64,000 bases of DNA from Yarrowia lipolytica. Its lineage: Eukaryota > Ascomycota > Dipodascomycetes > Dipodascales. The DNA lies in the NCBI RefSeq assembly GCF_001761485.1, contig NC_090771.1, forward strand, positions 1,550,001 through 1,614,000. Direction: 5' to 3'. Both the position numbers and the translations under genes were made by a program. Below, piece after piece: positions 29,291 to 39,165 of the stretch. The notes beneath the pieces were generated by a model, which saw nothing but the letters and a program-made list of their open reading frames with translations, was not told where the DNA came from and ran no database searches. The first letter of the stretch is position 1. Each line of letters opens with the position of its first letter.

Positions 29291-32200
29291 TTGTGTAATT
29301 GAAGTTGTCGTGTGTGTAATTGCAGTGTAATTGAAGTGTCTGTGCTCGTTCGTGTAAATAATAAAGGAATGTAGTGACAGTGTCGTGACCTCGTCGTATG
29401 ATGTCGTTAGTTTGTCGTTTGAGTAAGGAGTGGCTAGTGGTAAGGAATGTGACGCAACCAGTGCGTGTGTCTGATGATAAGGAGTGTGGTAGCGGTGAGG
29501 CTGAAAGGAGAGTGTAGCGTTTTCGGCTGTAGCGTTAAACGGGCTGTTTTTAGTAGAACTGAGTAACTTCTGTCAAAAAAAGGAGCGTGTGTAGGAGAAG
29601 AGGAGTATTAGGACCCTGCCAAAACCTTGTCATGCCCTATTGTTTGGGTATGCTGCAGTGCAACTTAGTGGGGCGGCTGAGTTAATTTTTTAGGAAAACG
29701 GTTCTAAAAGCAGCAATAATGGAGCTAGGGCTGATGTGAGGACATCTTTGGAATTCTTGAGTCATAGAGATAATGATGGTATGCCGTTTGCTACAATCGA
29801 GAACACAGAAGGTCGTATTTAAGCGTGTTCAATTAACTTATTCTGTAACAAGTGGATACGCATTGAACTCTGTTTCGGAAGGAATGTAAAACGAAAAGTG
29901 GAGCAAAATCCGCAGTATAGACACTATTCAAGTTCTGAAAAATTGAATCATGGCGTATTTACTAATTCCAGAAGTATTCCGATACTCAGAACATCAAAAT
30001 ACCTACCGTAATAGCTCATATAATCACCATCGCGTGCCGCATTCCAATCAAACTTTGCCCTTCTTAACTTCCAACCATGTGTTGCTTCAGAAGTTTACAT
30101 GGCTGCCACCCTCAGGTCATCTGGACGACATGACGGTGCTAGGGCTCTCGTCGGTTTTTGTGCCAACGGTTGGTGAGGCCTTACTATTGATTTTTATATT
30201 AGACTGCGTGACGACGATGGTAATGTCGCGTTCCCAATCACTTTTCACCACGCAGCAACTCCTCTGTCACATGTACAAGTACAAATGTCCTGGTCACACA
30301 TTCCGCCGATCAGGGATGCAGCCAGTCATAACGATCACTACTGTAATAGCTTAATGGTAGTTGCAGCTGCTACTTAGCTTCTCCGTGGGCTACTGAAGCC
30401 AGCTGATTAACTTTTGGTTAGCTCCAACTATCCGCCCCTGTTTTATTATAACGCCTTTTCATGAACGCTACTGGCCACGGACAAAGAGAAGCTTGTGGGG
30501 AAGGTGCGTCTAAGGAGGTCTATTACGTCATTGGTGTGGAACGTGGTGTAGCAGGATATAGTGAGTGACCACCGCCAGATGCGAGAAATTTCCCGTGGGT
30601 TTCTTCCACCCATCCAATATACATGTGTATCATTTACCCCGTTGATAACACAATATATCTCTCAGTATCAAAGTCCACCAGCCCATGCTCCTCCACCCTT
30701 CTATATAAAGTTTAAGAACTGTACAAGGGGGAAATACCGATGCCCGCTTCTATCAGTTGTCGTAGTGAAGCTACAACTTCCGTATTCGACCAGAAGATAG
30801 TTAGTGACACTGGGTCTAATATTATGTCGTTTTCTTCCGTTGCTTCCGAGGTGTTCCTGTCACCACGGTCCTGAAATCTGATCATCAGTTGTTTCAGGAC
30901 CCGAACTTAAAAAACAGCAAATCTCAGGAGGCTGAAATGTCCATGCCAAAAAAAGGAGACGCAAACATTGTGCAGGTAATACACCCAGTACAGAACAGAC
31001 CATAAAAAAAGCGTGAAATAACAGAGCGCAAAAATGAGTTCACCGATGTTTGCCTAGCCGAGAGATCCGCGTCAGTTTTCAAGACAAGGTATCCACTTTA
31101 GCCCACTAGCCGATACGTCACTATGGCTGTCAAAAGTGACATTGGCGATTTTAGCGTACATTTTAGCAATATTGGCCAACGTCCAACAGGCAGCCATTGA
31201 AGGTGGTGCTCATATAGTATGGACGCAAACTGAGGGTATCTGGCGAGTCCCCTGAAAGTGGGGATTAAAACGATTTCTTCAGATATTATCTACCAGTACT
31301 GTAACACGTGTCCGGAGGAAATGAGTGGCATAATTTGAGGACCTCACATTGATGCATTCTCTAATTATTGGTACATACTTGTAGGTACTGTCATGGATGA
31401 GCACTTGTAAGATAGTTACAATAGCGATATTATTGTCCTCCAAGCAACATCATGGGACAACGAAGATGGACATCAACCTACCCACGCCACCACCGCCCCT
31501 GGGGGAGCTCTACTCCTGCGCTCCAACGTAGGAACCCTCTTAAACAGCGCGTGAGATCGGGACATATGTCTCACGTGGATCTGCACCTCTCACATGCAAA
31601 ACATCGTCTTCTACACAGCAGACATGTATGCCCGGAAAAGTCGATACGACTACGAGTACAGTTTGGTAGGTCTCTTCTGGGTATTCGGGTGTTCGTCTAT
31701 ATGTACTGTGGGCTGTGTTTTGAAGACTGAAACAGACTACTTGTAACTATGTTGGGCACGCGAGCGGAATCGAGTCGGATCGAGAGCTGTATTTAACGTC
31801 TGTCAGAGAAGAATTGGAGACATCTTACATAGTGCAATCACCAGCTCTCGACAAGACGATTCCAACCATACTGAGATCAGCTGCGTTTTCCCTTCGTCAT
31901 ATGCTCCTGGCCTCGTGTTGTGGGCCCCCTCGACTGTAGAGTTTCGAGATCTGTACATACCATAGTGTAGCTCACGCTCTGTCTTCAGTGATCCTAAACA
32001 CTGCTAAAAATAGCAAGATTCACAAACCAAGTTTTTCCCAAGGTCGCACGAGTCGTGTTTCAAGTACAGCTTCTTTTTGCGCCTGCCCTTTACATACCAA
32101 GATGCTCCTCTGAGCTCAAGCACAGCCCATACGCGGGTTCGCGGTTTAGTAGAAGACTCACATGCTTAGGCGTGTTTCTGTTAGCGGGAATGTGCACGAG

Positions 32201-32577
32201 GAGCAGAAATGTGGACAGGTTCGGAACTAGTTATGTGTAAATGGCGGCAGAATTTGAGTATGAGCCGCTCTCAACAGATGGGTGTTGAGGTGATAAGCTA
32301 AGTATATAAAACGTGTTAACGTACAGCAAGTACATGTACATACTATACGTGCCAGAAGAGGTCTTATTATAAGATGAAACATCAACAGTGGTTTTTGACC
32401 TGTTGGGAAAGTTTTGGGGAATATTGGTTTGGCAACTTCCTCGAGAATTATCTGCCTCCTTTCTGAAACTCATATGATACATTGATCTAGTGAATATATA
32501 CATTATCTATGGGTACACAGTAGCAATTCTGTGGTGTCGTGAAGCTCACTTGGGCATGAGCTACAAGTACATGCCGC
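29291..32577. other. 3.3-kb gene-poor spacer
   Basis: The longest stretch without a supported gene. Open frames at 29950-30354, 30561-30800 and 31452-31730 show no domain and are treated as chance or relics. A perfect 10-bp inverted repeat lies at 30867-30901. Short TACTTGTA words occur near 31375 and 31735. No tRNA, 5S or LTR ends were recognised. Confidence 0.5.
30867..30901. repeat. Perfect 10-bp inverted repeat, 15-nt loop
   Basis: Arms GGTCCTGAAA (30867-30876) and TTTCAGGACC (30892-30901) are exact reverse complements. The loop includes TGATCA. A stem of this strength in an otherwise empty spacer could be a folded RNA element, or a chance palindrome. Confidence 0.6.
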
Positions 32578-35274
32578 TTAATCATCTCTCTGTCTGTTGC
32601 CCAAGAAATGCGGGGCAATCTCCTGCAACCATGCAAGATCAATAGGAGACACTGTTCGAGCATATCCTTTGGTGGTAAACACGTACTCGACGTACATGAT
32701 GGCGTCAATCTTCTTTCCAAACATCATGGACGACGGGTGAATGGCAATCTTATGTCCTCCGTTAACAGTTCTGTACTGTCTATCAGATGATCCCAAGGCA
32801 GTGTTGTTAATAAAACCAGCCAGGAAGATCTTGATGATAGTAGAGAAGTCAGCCTTGTCATCGTCATTCTCAGACAAGTCACACACCTTCTCAAGGTAGC
32901 CTCTTAGTTGCTGTCTGATTTGCAGCACGTTCTTCAGACTCTTCTGGTTCACAGCAATCTCCTTGCACAGCAGAGTGCGGTCCTTAGAGTCCTTCATGGA
33001 CATGTACATTCGGATCAGACCATGAAGAAGAGCTAGATCTCCGTGCTTCAGAGCCTGGGGGAATAAGTTTCGTCGCTTCTCGTTCACCTCATCTCGCACC
33101 TCAGCATGAGGGTTCATGAGCAGGTTCTCGACAGACAGACAGGCAACAATGTCAATGACGTTCTGAGCAACACCAGACTGACATCCATGGATGAGAACAC
33201 CAGCCAAATGTGGTGTCACAGGCAGAACGGCCATCTTGTGGCCGAGATCTGTGATCTTTCCATTGTCATCGAGAGCCTTCAGTGCGTACAGCTTGAGCAG
33301 AGCCGACGAAATAGCCTGTTTGCTAGGCTTCTGGATCCAGGGGAATCGGTGCACCTTGTCAACACCAGCCTTCTTAAGCATGAGAAGTGCACTAGCCACA
33401 TCGCATCTAAGAATCTCAGGTTCGGTTTGAGGGGCGAGGTTGGAGTAGTCCGACTCAGGCAGCAGTCTGAAACACTTTCCGGGCGCCTCTCGACCAGCTC
33501 GTCCCATTCGTTGCTGAGCTGACGACTGCGAAATTGGGGTAGTCAACAGAGTGTCGAGTCCAAGCTCCGGTTTCCACACCTTAACCTTCCGTAGACCAGT
33601 ATCGAGCACATAACGCACTCCGGAGATGGTTAGCGATGTCTCGGCGATATTTGTGGAGAAAATGACCTTTCGCTGGTTTGGCTTGACGGGCTTGAATACA
33701 GCCTGCTGCTTAATAGGAGACAGAGACGCGTACAAAGGAAGGGGAACCATCAGAGGTACCTTCTTGGACACCTTGTCGGCGACTTCGTTGATAACATCGA
33801 CACATTTGTCAATTTCCTCCTGACCAGCTAAGAAGACCAGAATATCTCCAGACAGTTCCGAGCTGTTGAGCTGGACCACACTCTGACACACTGTATCAAC
33901 GATATCGTCAGCTCCAGTCGGCAGATAGAACCGCTCAACGGGATACTGTTTGCCCTCGACCAGCAGAATGGGACAGCCATCAAAGAAGTTGGCAAATCGC
34001 TCAGCATCAAGTGTAGCAGACATGACCACGACTCTCAGATTGTCTCGTTTCTGGACCAGGTTTTTGAGAAATCCAAGAAGAAGATCTGTCAGAACTGTAC
34101 GCTCGTGTGCCTCATCAAGAATAACCGTTGAGTACTTGCTCAGATCATTGTCTAGCATGAGTTCTCGAAGCAACATACCATCGGTGAGGTACTTGATCTT
34201 AGTGCTTGGGCTACTCTGGTTTTGGAAACGCACGGTGTAACCGACCTCCTTTCCAAGAGTGCAACCGTACTCCTCGGAGACTCGCTTAGCCAGCGAAATG
34301 GCAGCAACTCGTCTGGGCTGAGTAATAGCGATCTTTTCATCAGGAGAAGACTCCAGCAGAAACTGGGGCAGCTGAGTAGACTTACCGGAACCAGTTTCTC
34401 CGATCAGGACGGTTACTTTGTTGGAAAGCACGTGCTCCATGAGCTCATGGCGCGACTTGTAGATTTGCAGAGTCTTTCGAGTCTCCAGCAGCTTCAAAGC
34501 TAGCTTCTTACGATCACCAAAAGAAGCAGGAGCGGAGTCGTCAGAATCAGATTCATCCGAATCTGAGTAGAAGTTCACGATTTTGGCAGATCCATTAGTG
34601 CCGGTCTTTGATGCGTTTTTCGACTTCTTGGAATCCTTCTTGGACTCAGCCCGTTTCTTCTCCCATGCTTCTTCATCATCCTCCTCCAGATCGTCTTGCA
34701 ACAGTCGCTTGAGCTCCAGAGCTCGCTTTTCCTCGACAGTCATACCGCTATCTGACTCTGAACTGTTAGATTCTGCGTCACTGTCGTCCGAGTCGTCGCT
34801 GTCATCCTGAGATTCAGCATCGTCGAAATCGCCATCCTCCTCTTCAGAAGAGAGCTCCTCAACAGGAACCATGCTCTCGTCCTCGGACGAAGAGGCTCCA
34901 GAGTCAGAATCACTGTCGTCAACGACATCGTCCACAGAGACAGATTGCTTCTCAACAGGATGTCCCTTGTTCCCATTCAGCTTCTTTCCGCCAACCTCCT
35001 CCAGCTTACTCTTCTTGGTCCTAATCTCCTCCTCAGGCTCCTTAGTCAATCGACGCTTCAAACCGTACTCTCTCTTGGCACCGCTAAGTCGTCGCAATGC
35101 CAAATTATTCCTCTTGGCCTGTGGAAACACAATAGATCGCTTGTTTCCAGGCTTGGACACTTTGTGGGCCATGAGGGCGTTTTTAGCCGCGTTAGAAGAG
35201 ATGGCGGGTTTAGGTGACCCAACAGGAGCCTCAGAGCCATCATCTCCAAATTTCTTGTGAGCTTTGGGCGGCAT
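32578..35274 (-). CDS. DHR2: DEAH-box RNA helicase, Dhr2-like, ribosome biogenesis
   Basis: Encodes 898 residues. The N-terminal about 240 residues are disordered, with a basic part (KREYGLKRRLTKEP) and long Asp/Glu/Ser blocks. The helicase core starts near 270: motif I GETGSGKS (about 290), DEAH (about 385), MSATLDAERF (motif III), and motif VI QRMGRAGR. HA2/winged-helix and OB-fold domains complete the Prp2/Prp22-type DEAH plan. Lack of an S1 or G-patch domain and the overall length fit yeast Dhr2, a nucleolar helicase of 18S rRNA maturation, better than Dhr1 or the splicing helicases. The longer acidic N-terminus differs from yeast Dhr2 (735 residues). DEAH assignment is certain, orthology less so. 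A telobox-like element lies 87 bp upstream. Confidence 0.85.
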   Translation of the reverse strand: MPPKAHKKFGDDGSEAPVGSPKPAISSNAAKNALMAHKVSKPGNKRSIVFPQAKRNNLALRRLSGAKREYGLKRRLTKEPEEEIRTKKSKLEEVGGKKLNGNKGHPVEKQSVSVDDVVDDSDSDSGASSSEDESMVPVEELSSEEEDGDFDDAESQDDSDDSDDSDAESNSSESDSGMTVEEKRALELKRLLQDDLEEDDEEAWEKKRAESKKDSKKSKNASKTGTNGSAKIVNFYSDSDESDSDDSAPASFGDRKKLALKLLETRKTLQIYKSRHELMEHVLSNKVTVLIGETGSGKSTQLPQFLLESSPDEKIAITQPRRVAAISLAKRVSEEYGCTLGKEVGYTVRFQNQSSPSTKIKYLTDGMLLRELMLDNDLSKYSTVILDEAHERTVLTDLLLGFLKNLVQKRDNLRVVVMSATLDAERFANFFDGCPILLVEGKQYPVERFYLPTGADDIVDTVCQSVVQLNSSELSGDILVFLAGQEEIDKCVDVINEVADKVSKKVPLMVPLPLYASLSPIKQQAVFKPVKPNQRKVIFSTNIAETSLTISGVRYVLDTGLRKVKVWKPELGLDTLLTTPISQSSAQQRMGRAGREAPGKCFRLLPESDYSNLAPQTEPEILRCDVASALLMLKKAGVDKVHRFPWIQKPSKQAISSALLKLYALKALDDNGKITDLGHKMAVLPVTPHLAGVLIHGCQSGVAQNVIDIVACLSVENLLMNPHAEVRDEVNEKRRNLFPQALKHGDLALLHGLIRMYMSMKDSKDRTLLCKEIAVNQKSLKNVLQIRQQLRGYLEKVCDLSENDDDKADFSTIIKIFLAGFINNTALGSSDRQYRTVNGGHKIAIHPSSMMFGKKIDAIMYVEYVFTTKGYARTVSPIDLAWLQEIAPHFLGNRQRDD

Positions 35275-35797
35275 TGGTCGTTTGGAACTTGTGTAGTGGG
35301 AGATCCAGAAAGTATCAGATTATGCGTCTGTTCACTTTGGAAAAAATATATCGAATCTTTTTAGGGTTCATGCAAGATTTATGGTGGGTAGGAAGGACGT
35401 TTTAGACGGTGACAGTAAGGGTGTGAAACTGAAGTTATGAGTTATATGTGATTGAGTTGTATTAATGAGGTCTTAAATCGAGTTTCCTGGTTCTGAGGCC
35501 ATTGTAAGTGTACTGTTTTAGGTGTTATTGAGCGACTTCTAGTTGATTAACTATACATGCATAATTGGGAATTTGTTAGGTGTGTCTAAGTAAGGAAGTG
35601 GGTGTGTGTGGTGTGTGTTTATGTATGGAGGGGTACCGCTACAGTAATTACATCAAAAAGTAAATTCATAGAAACTGCAGAGTAGAGAGATGATAGCAGG
35701 AAAGCTCAGTGGACCAACACCAAGGTCACTTACATAAGTCACAGAGCCCAACATCTAAAAAGGACAAATATAACTATTCGATCTTCATTAGGATGAC
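35275..35797. other. Intergenic region DHR2-like/tRNA-Asp
   Basis: Contains the telobox word at 35361-35368 in the promoter of the DHR2-like gene. Otherwise no gene recognised. Confidence 0.5.
35361..35368 (-). promoter_or_regulatory. Telobox-like AACCCTAA word upstream of the DHR2-like gene
   Basis: On the minus strand reads AACCCTAAAAAG, 87 bp before the ATG and in the sense direction. It shares AACCCTAAAAA, orientation and spacing with the BRX1 promoter. Confidence 0.5.
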
Positions 35798-35802
35798 AAA
35801 AA
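35798..35802 (-). terminator. Pol III T5 terminator of tRNA-Asp
   Basis: Five T on the minus strand begin 5 nt beyond the tRNA 3' end. Confidence 0.7.
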
Positions 35803-35806
35803 GATT

Positions 35807-35894
35807 CTCCGCAACGGAGAATTGAACTCCGGTCCCCCGCGTGCTGAATGTACATTCTGACAGGCGGAAATTCTAGCCACTAAACTATTGCGGA
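35807..35894 (-). tRNA. tRNA-Asp(GUC) with a 16-nt intron
   Basis: On the minus strand all arms pair: acceptor TCCGCAA/TTGCGGA with discriminator G, anticodon stem closing a CTGTCAC loop (anticodon GTC), and T arm CGGAG-TTCAATT-CTCCG with a canonical B box. An intron of 16 nt (35842-35857, GAATGTACATTCAGCA) sits one base 3' of the anticodon, the only place nuclear tRNA introns occur. The mature tRNA is 72 nt before CCA addition. The intron starts with the 12-bp palindrome GAATGTACATTC. A T5 terminator follows. Confidence 0.95.
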
Positions 35895-35900
35895 ATGGTA

Positions 35901-35905
35901 CATCC
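35901..35905 (+). repeat. Target-site duplication, left copy
   Basis: CATCC, repeated at 36262-36266 immediately after the LTR; the 5-bp length is usual for Ty1/Ty3-type integration. Confidence 0.8.
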
Positions 35906-36261
35906 TGTAAGAGATCAAATCGACTCATAAGGTGTTCTAGGATTAGTCATCGATTAGAAAATTAAAAAAATTAAATAAAAGATTAGAATAAAAAAACGAG
36001 TGATCTCTTACTAGAGAAATAGTGAGACGTCCTAAAGGACGTCTGGAGAATGTCATGTGCCTCCCACGTGACCTTAAGGGGCTACCCGGATGTTAGGGGT
36101 TACCCTGTGATGAAGGGGTATATGTAGGATGTTACGCTGTATTTTAATGGATCAAGTTAATTGCCAACAACTTCCGGAGTACAAGTGGTACTCCGTAGCA
36201 GACCAACGGGGACCACTGGTCTGAGTTGAACTGCTGACTAAACCGGATCTGGTTTCTGACA
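35906..36261. mobile_element. Solo LTR of an LTR retrotransposon (fossil)
   Basis: A 356-bp unit begins TGT and ends ACA and is flanked by the perfect 5-bp duplication CATCC. It starts 12 bp from the 5' end of tRNA-Asp, the position favoured by Ty3-like elements that integrate at Pol III start sites. Inside are an A-rich stretch, the 8-bp palindrome AGACGTCC/GGACGTCT (36025-36044), a TATA-like GGTATATG, and a GGAGTAC/GTACTCC pair. No internal coding region remains, so the element was lost by LTR-LTR recombination. The intact duplication suggests a fairly young insertion. Family within Yarrowia (Tyl3, Tyl6, Ylt1 or other) is not decided; Ylt1 is unlikely because its LTR is about twice as long. 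Confidence 0.82.
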
Positions 36262-36266
36262 CATCC
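36262..36266 (+). repeat. Target-site duplication, right copy
   Basis: CATCC, matches the copy at 35901-35905. Confidence 0.8.
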
Positions 36267-36590
36267 CAAGCCCTCAGTAGGTCCTTACAGGAAACGAAGT
36301 TGAAGATTTCGGAGCGAATGGGATAGGTGATGACTAATTGAATAAGGGGAATGAATCGAAAAAGATGTAGTCAGCCTTGCTCTTTAGGGGTGGGGGAAAA
36401 CGATACTGATGTGACCAAAAAATATGACCCGCGAGCCTATCAAAGTCATAACATGGACACGAACGTCTCTCACACTTCCATTTTTTCATCGTTGAGGTGT
36501 CGTACCTTCAGCAAACAGAACGAGACCGGAAAACTGCCACTAGACGCATGGTATAACTTATTCACTCAGATCAATTAAGCCAGTAAATAC
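36267..36590. other. Short intergenic region, nothing recognised
   Basis: About 320 bp between the LTR and the small gene at 36591. A 75-codon forward frame is not supported. Confidence 0.45.
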
Positions 36591-36947
36591 TTATGCTACC
36601 TCTGTCATAGTCATCAGAATGTACTTGTCCAAGCTGGGCAGAATAAAAATCTCTCGAGATGTACTTCTGATCCGTAGTAATTGGGGAGGTTCATTTCCTA
36701 ATTGTGCAAGTTCACGTGCAGAAGTGACATGGCGAATCGCCAATGAGGCGTATTTTGATGCCAATACTGGGTCATCAAACGAAGAGTAGAGAATGGAGGC
36801 GGCAGAGGGGGAAGAGGTACTGCCATTAACGGAATCGGAGGTCATGTTATGAGACTCAGAAAGCTCGATGAGAAGCGAATTAGTTACGTTAGTGTCTGTT
36901 GGCAGCAATTCCTCCAGCTGTCTCCGTATCGTCTCTACTGTCGTCAT
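36591..36947 (-). CDS. Small protein, possible roadblock/LC7 fold
   Basis: From the ATG at 36947 the product is 118 residues (MTTVETIRRQLEELLP). It reads as helix, strand, a Ser-rich loop (SVNGSTSSPSAAS), a second long helix (DPVLASKYASLAIRHVTSAREL) and two closing strands (PPQLLRIRSTSREIFIL; KYILMTMTEVA). The order and spacing recall LAMTOR4/5-type roadblock proteins of the Ragulator/EGO complex, which hold Rag GTPases at the vacuole. The resemblance is in pattern only and no diagnostic motif is seen. The coding look of the helix and strands makes the gene itself likely. Confidence 0.5.
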   Translation of the reverse strand: MTTVETIRRQLEELLPTDTNVTNSLLIELSESHNMTSDSVNGSTSSPSAASILYSSFDDPVLASKYASLAIRHVTSARELAQLGNEPPQLLRIRSTSREIFILPSLDKYILMTMTEVA

Positions 36948-37503
36948 TGTTTTGATGAGATGATGAATGTGAGTCTGTCTGTGAATTGAGTAGTGTGAAT
37001 CTGTCAAGGCGTAGATGCAGCGCGTCACCTGAGCTGATGTATAACGCGGAATAAAAAACTTGGGGTTGTCGTGGCGTAAGATGAGTTCTTGCGGTTACAA
37101 GTACTGTACCTGTACAATAGCGCACTGGATCAGATGTTGGGTTGGCTTGTTTAGGTTAAAGCGATGAATGTGATCTCAGAAGTACATACAGTACAGTACA
37201 TACTGTACTTGTAAACTGTAATCGCGGATACGAAGTTGGTGTCAAAAAGAGATGAAGGATGGGGTGCACATAAAGATGGTATGTAGCAGCTACTTGTAGT
37301 CTCTATGTGCATCTTGTGTCAGATCTACAGAAGTCCTCATCTGATCACACTTAACAATTCCAAGCACGTCAAGTAATAGTTGGGAGTTTACATGACCCTC
37401 TACATAGGTGTAAGAAGGATGAACTCTGGTCGTGTAAGATTCTCTACAAGTACAAATAGCTACAAGTACCATAAGCGTGTGATTTAATAAATATATGCAG
37501 TAT
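36948..37503. other. Intergenic region with GTACAGTA words
   Basis: A nested array of GTAC-centred words lies at 37182-37208, and ACAAGTAC words lie near 37445-37470. No gene recognised. Confidence 0.5.
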
Positions 37504-38712
37504 TCAATCTTCGTACACTGACTCAATGAAGTCGGCGGTATCGGCAAACTCTGAGTCTGGAAGGGTCTCAAGTAGCTTCTTACTCTGGGCTACAGCCTCT
37601 GGATCCAGGCTTCCTTGTTTCATGACACGCCGTAAAGTCTGTGGACTGGGACAATCCACCAGCCCTGACAAGCTGAGGTTATCAGTTACCTCAACCGTAA
37701 GCGGCTCTTCACTGAGGTCGCTTCTCTTTTTGACGTGTGGGACCTTGGATGCTAGGAATCGCTTCCGAACAGCAATGTTGGTGGGTCCATGCAACTTACC
37801 AATGACAGTGAGGTCGTTGTCAATGAGATTAAGGTCGTGGGTTTCCGTCCAAATACCCGAAATTGGGACACTCACGTCTCCGTAGGTTTTCATGAACTTC
37901 AGGGCTGGTTGAGAAAGTCCCGAAGACCTGTAGAATGCTTCGTGGACTAGTTTAGCAGGAAGGTAATCAAGCAGCTTGTACATGACCTGTTTTCCGTTTT
38001 CCCCCTTGTTGATGATGTTTTCGATAACCTTCCACGTTTCCGCGTCCACCACCCGCTTCTCCACAAATTTGTACAGGCTCATTACACCCGAAGCGTAGTA
38101 TTCCGGGAACGCCTTAGCGAGCCAGTCATCGTACAGCCTCTCGTACTCCTCAAAAAATGCAGCAGCTTCTCTTGCTTTCATATAGAACTGCGGATCAAAT
38201 CTGTTTTTGGCAAACTTCTCCAGATACGGCATCGACATGTGAGGGTAATTGTCACACAGTTGGGCCATGACGTCATCAATGGCATAATCGAGTTCCCTGG
38301 TGCTGGTTCTCTTACCTGGAAGGAGCGAGTACCATCTAATAATGTCGAAATCCATACCTGTCAGAATCGGAAACTGGTTGATTTCGACTGGAGTGGCCGG
38401 CTTTTCCATCGGAGCATCAGGGTACCATTTGGGATACGCCTTTGAAATGACGGCAATTTTGGAATCAATGAATTCTCCAACTCGATCTAAATCTCTCAAG
38501 CGACTGGGAAGCTTTTGTGACCTTCTGCTGTTACCTCTGTGGTCTACCCAAGCAGACCACTCTTCAATGCTGCGATGAGGCATGACACTGTTGATTGTAT
38601 TACCTGCTGCGCCTCCCATGCGGAGAAACGCGAGAAGGTCCTCCTCTTCGGGCAATAGCTGTGGCTTGCCGCGCTCCTCCTGCTCGGTATCGGACAGTAG
38701 AGACGTCTCCAT
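37504..38712 (-). CDS. Orphan protein with a Myb/SANT-like N-terminal segment
   Basis: Encodes 402 residues. After an acidic N-terminus, residues about 22-58 (EEDLLAFLRMGGAAGN, then VMPHRSIEEWSAWVDHRG) have the spacing of a SANT/Myb-type helix-turn-helix, with an LP/MP-x-RS step before the third helix. The middle is helical and rich in Tyr/Trp/Phe (FEEYERLYDDWLAKAFPEYY). Basic KKRSDL and an acidic C-terminus (LETLPDSEFADTADFIESVYED) complete it. This could be a DNA-binding or chromatin protein, but only the Myb-like spacing says so. I recognise no orthologue. Start is clear. Confidence 0.65.
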   Translation of the reverse strand: METSLLSDTEQEERGKPQLLPEEEDLLAFLRMGGAAGNTINSVMPHRSIEEWSAWVDHRGNSRRSQKLPSRLRDLDRVGEFIDSKIAVISKAYPKWYPDAPMEKPATPVEINQFPILTGMDFDIIRWYSLLPGKRTSTRELDYAIDDVMAQLCDNYPHMSMPYLEKFAKNRFDPQFYMKAREAAAFFEEYERLYDDWLAKAFPEYYASGVMSLYKFVEKRVVDAETWKVIENIINKGENGKQVMYKLLDYLPAKLVHEAFYRSSGLSQPALKFMKTYGDVSVPISGIWTETHDLNLIDNDLTVIGKLHGPTNIAVRKRFLASKVPHVKKRSDLSEEPLTVEVTDNLSLSGLVDCPSPQTLRRVMKQGSLDPEAVAQSKKLLETLPDSEFADTADFIESVYED

Positions 38713-39165
38713 GGTACCTGACCAGTTGATGGTGAAGAGTATGTACAGTAAGAGGCATATTGGAGACGAACTTTATTGAACAGGGAGTGAAAGAAGTTAT
38801 TGTATAAGTAGCAGCTACAGTAGAACGAGGGCCTTTACTATAGGTTGCAGTAGAACGGAGTTGGAAGCAAATGAAAAATGATTCTGAGGTTGAAAAAAAC
38901 CAATATTACAGTAACATGTGCTCGTTCTGTAGTACATACGCGTGTTTTATCTTCATTGTTTGTGAGTTCGAATGGCACGATAATGAAACAGGAAGTGGCA
39001 TACAAACGATCACTACAAGGACACGCAAACTTGTTCATGGCTACAAGTACGTCATATTAATTAATGTGTTCGGATAGATATACCATATCTCATTCTAAGA
39101 TTAATAAAACTCATCATCTAATAACCACCCAGCACAGACATGACTAGTGGGCCCAGTTTGTCTAT
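38713..39165. other. Short intergenic region
   Basis: Promoter of the orphan at 37504 and 3' flank of the SLC35F-type gene. A TACAAGTAC word lies near 39045. No gene. Confidence 0.45.

Noticed and set aside
29950-30354. 134-codon forward frame
   Set aside because: Composition is unlike neighbouring genes and no domain or homologue is recognisable.
36051-36261. Shorter LTR call with TGTCA...TGACA ends
   Set aside because: Bases on either side do not match, whereas the longer unit from 35906 has a perfect CATCC duplication.
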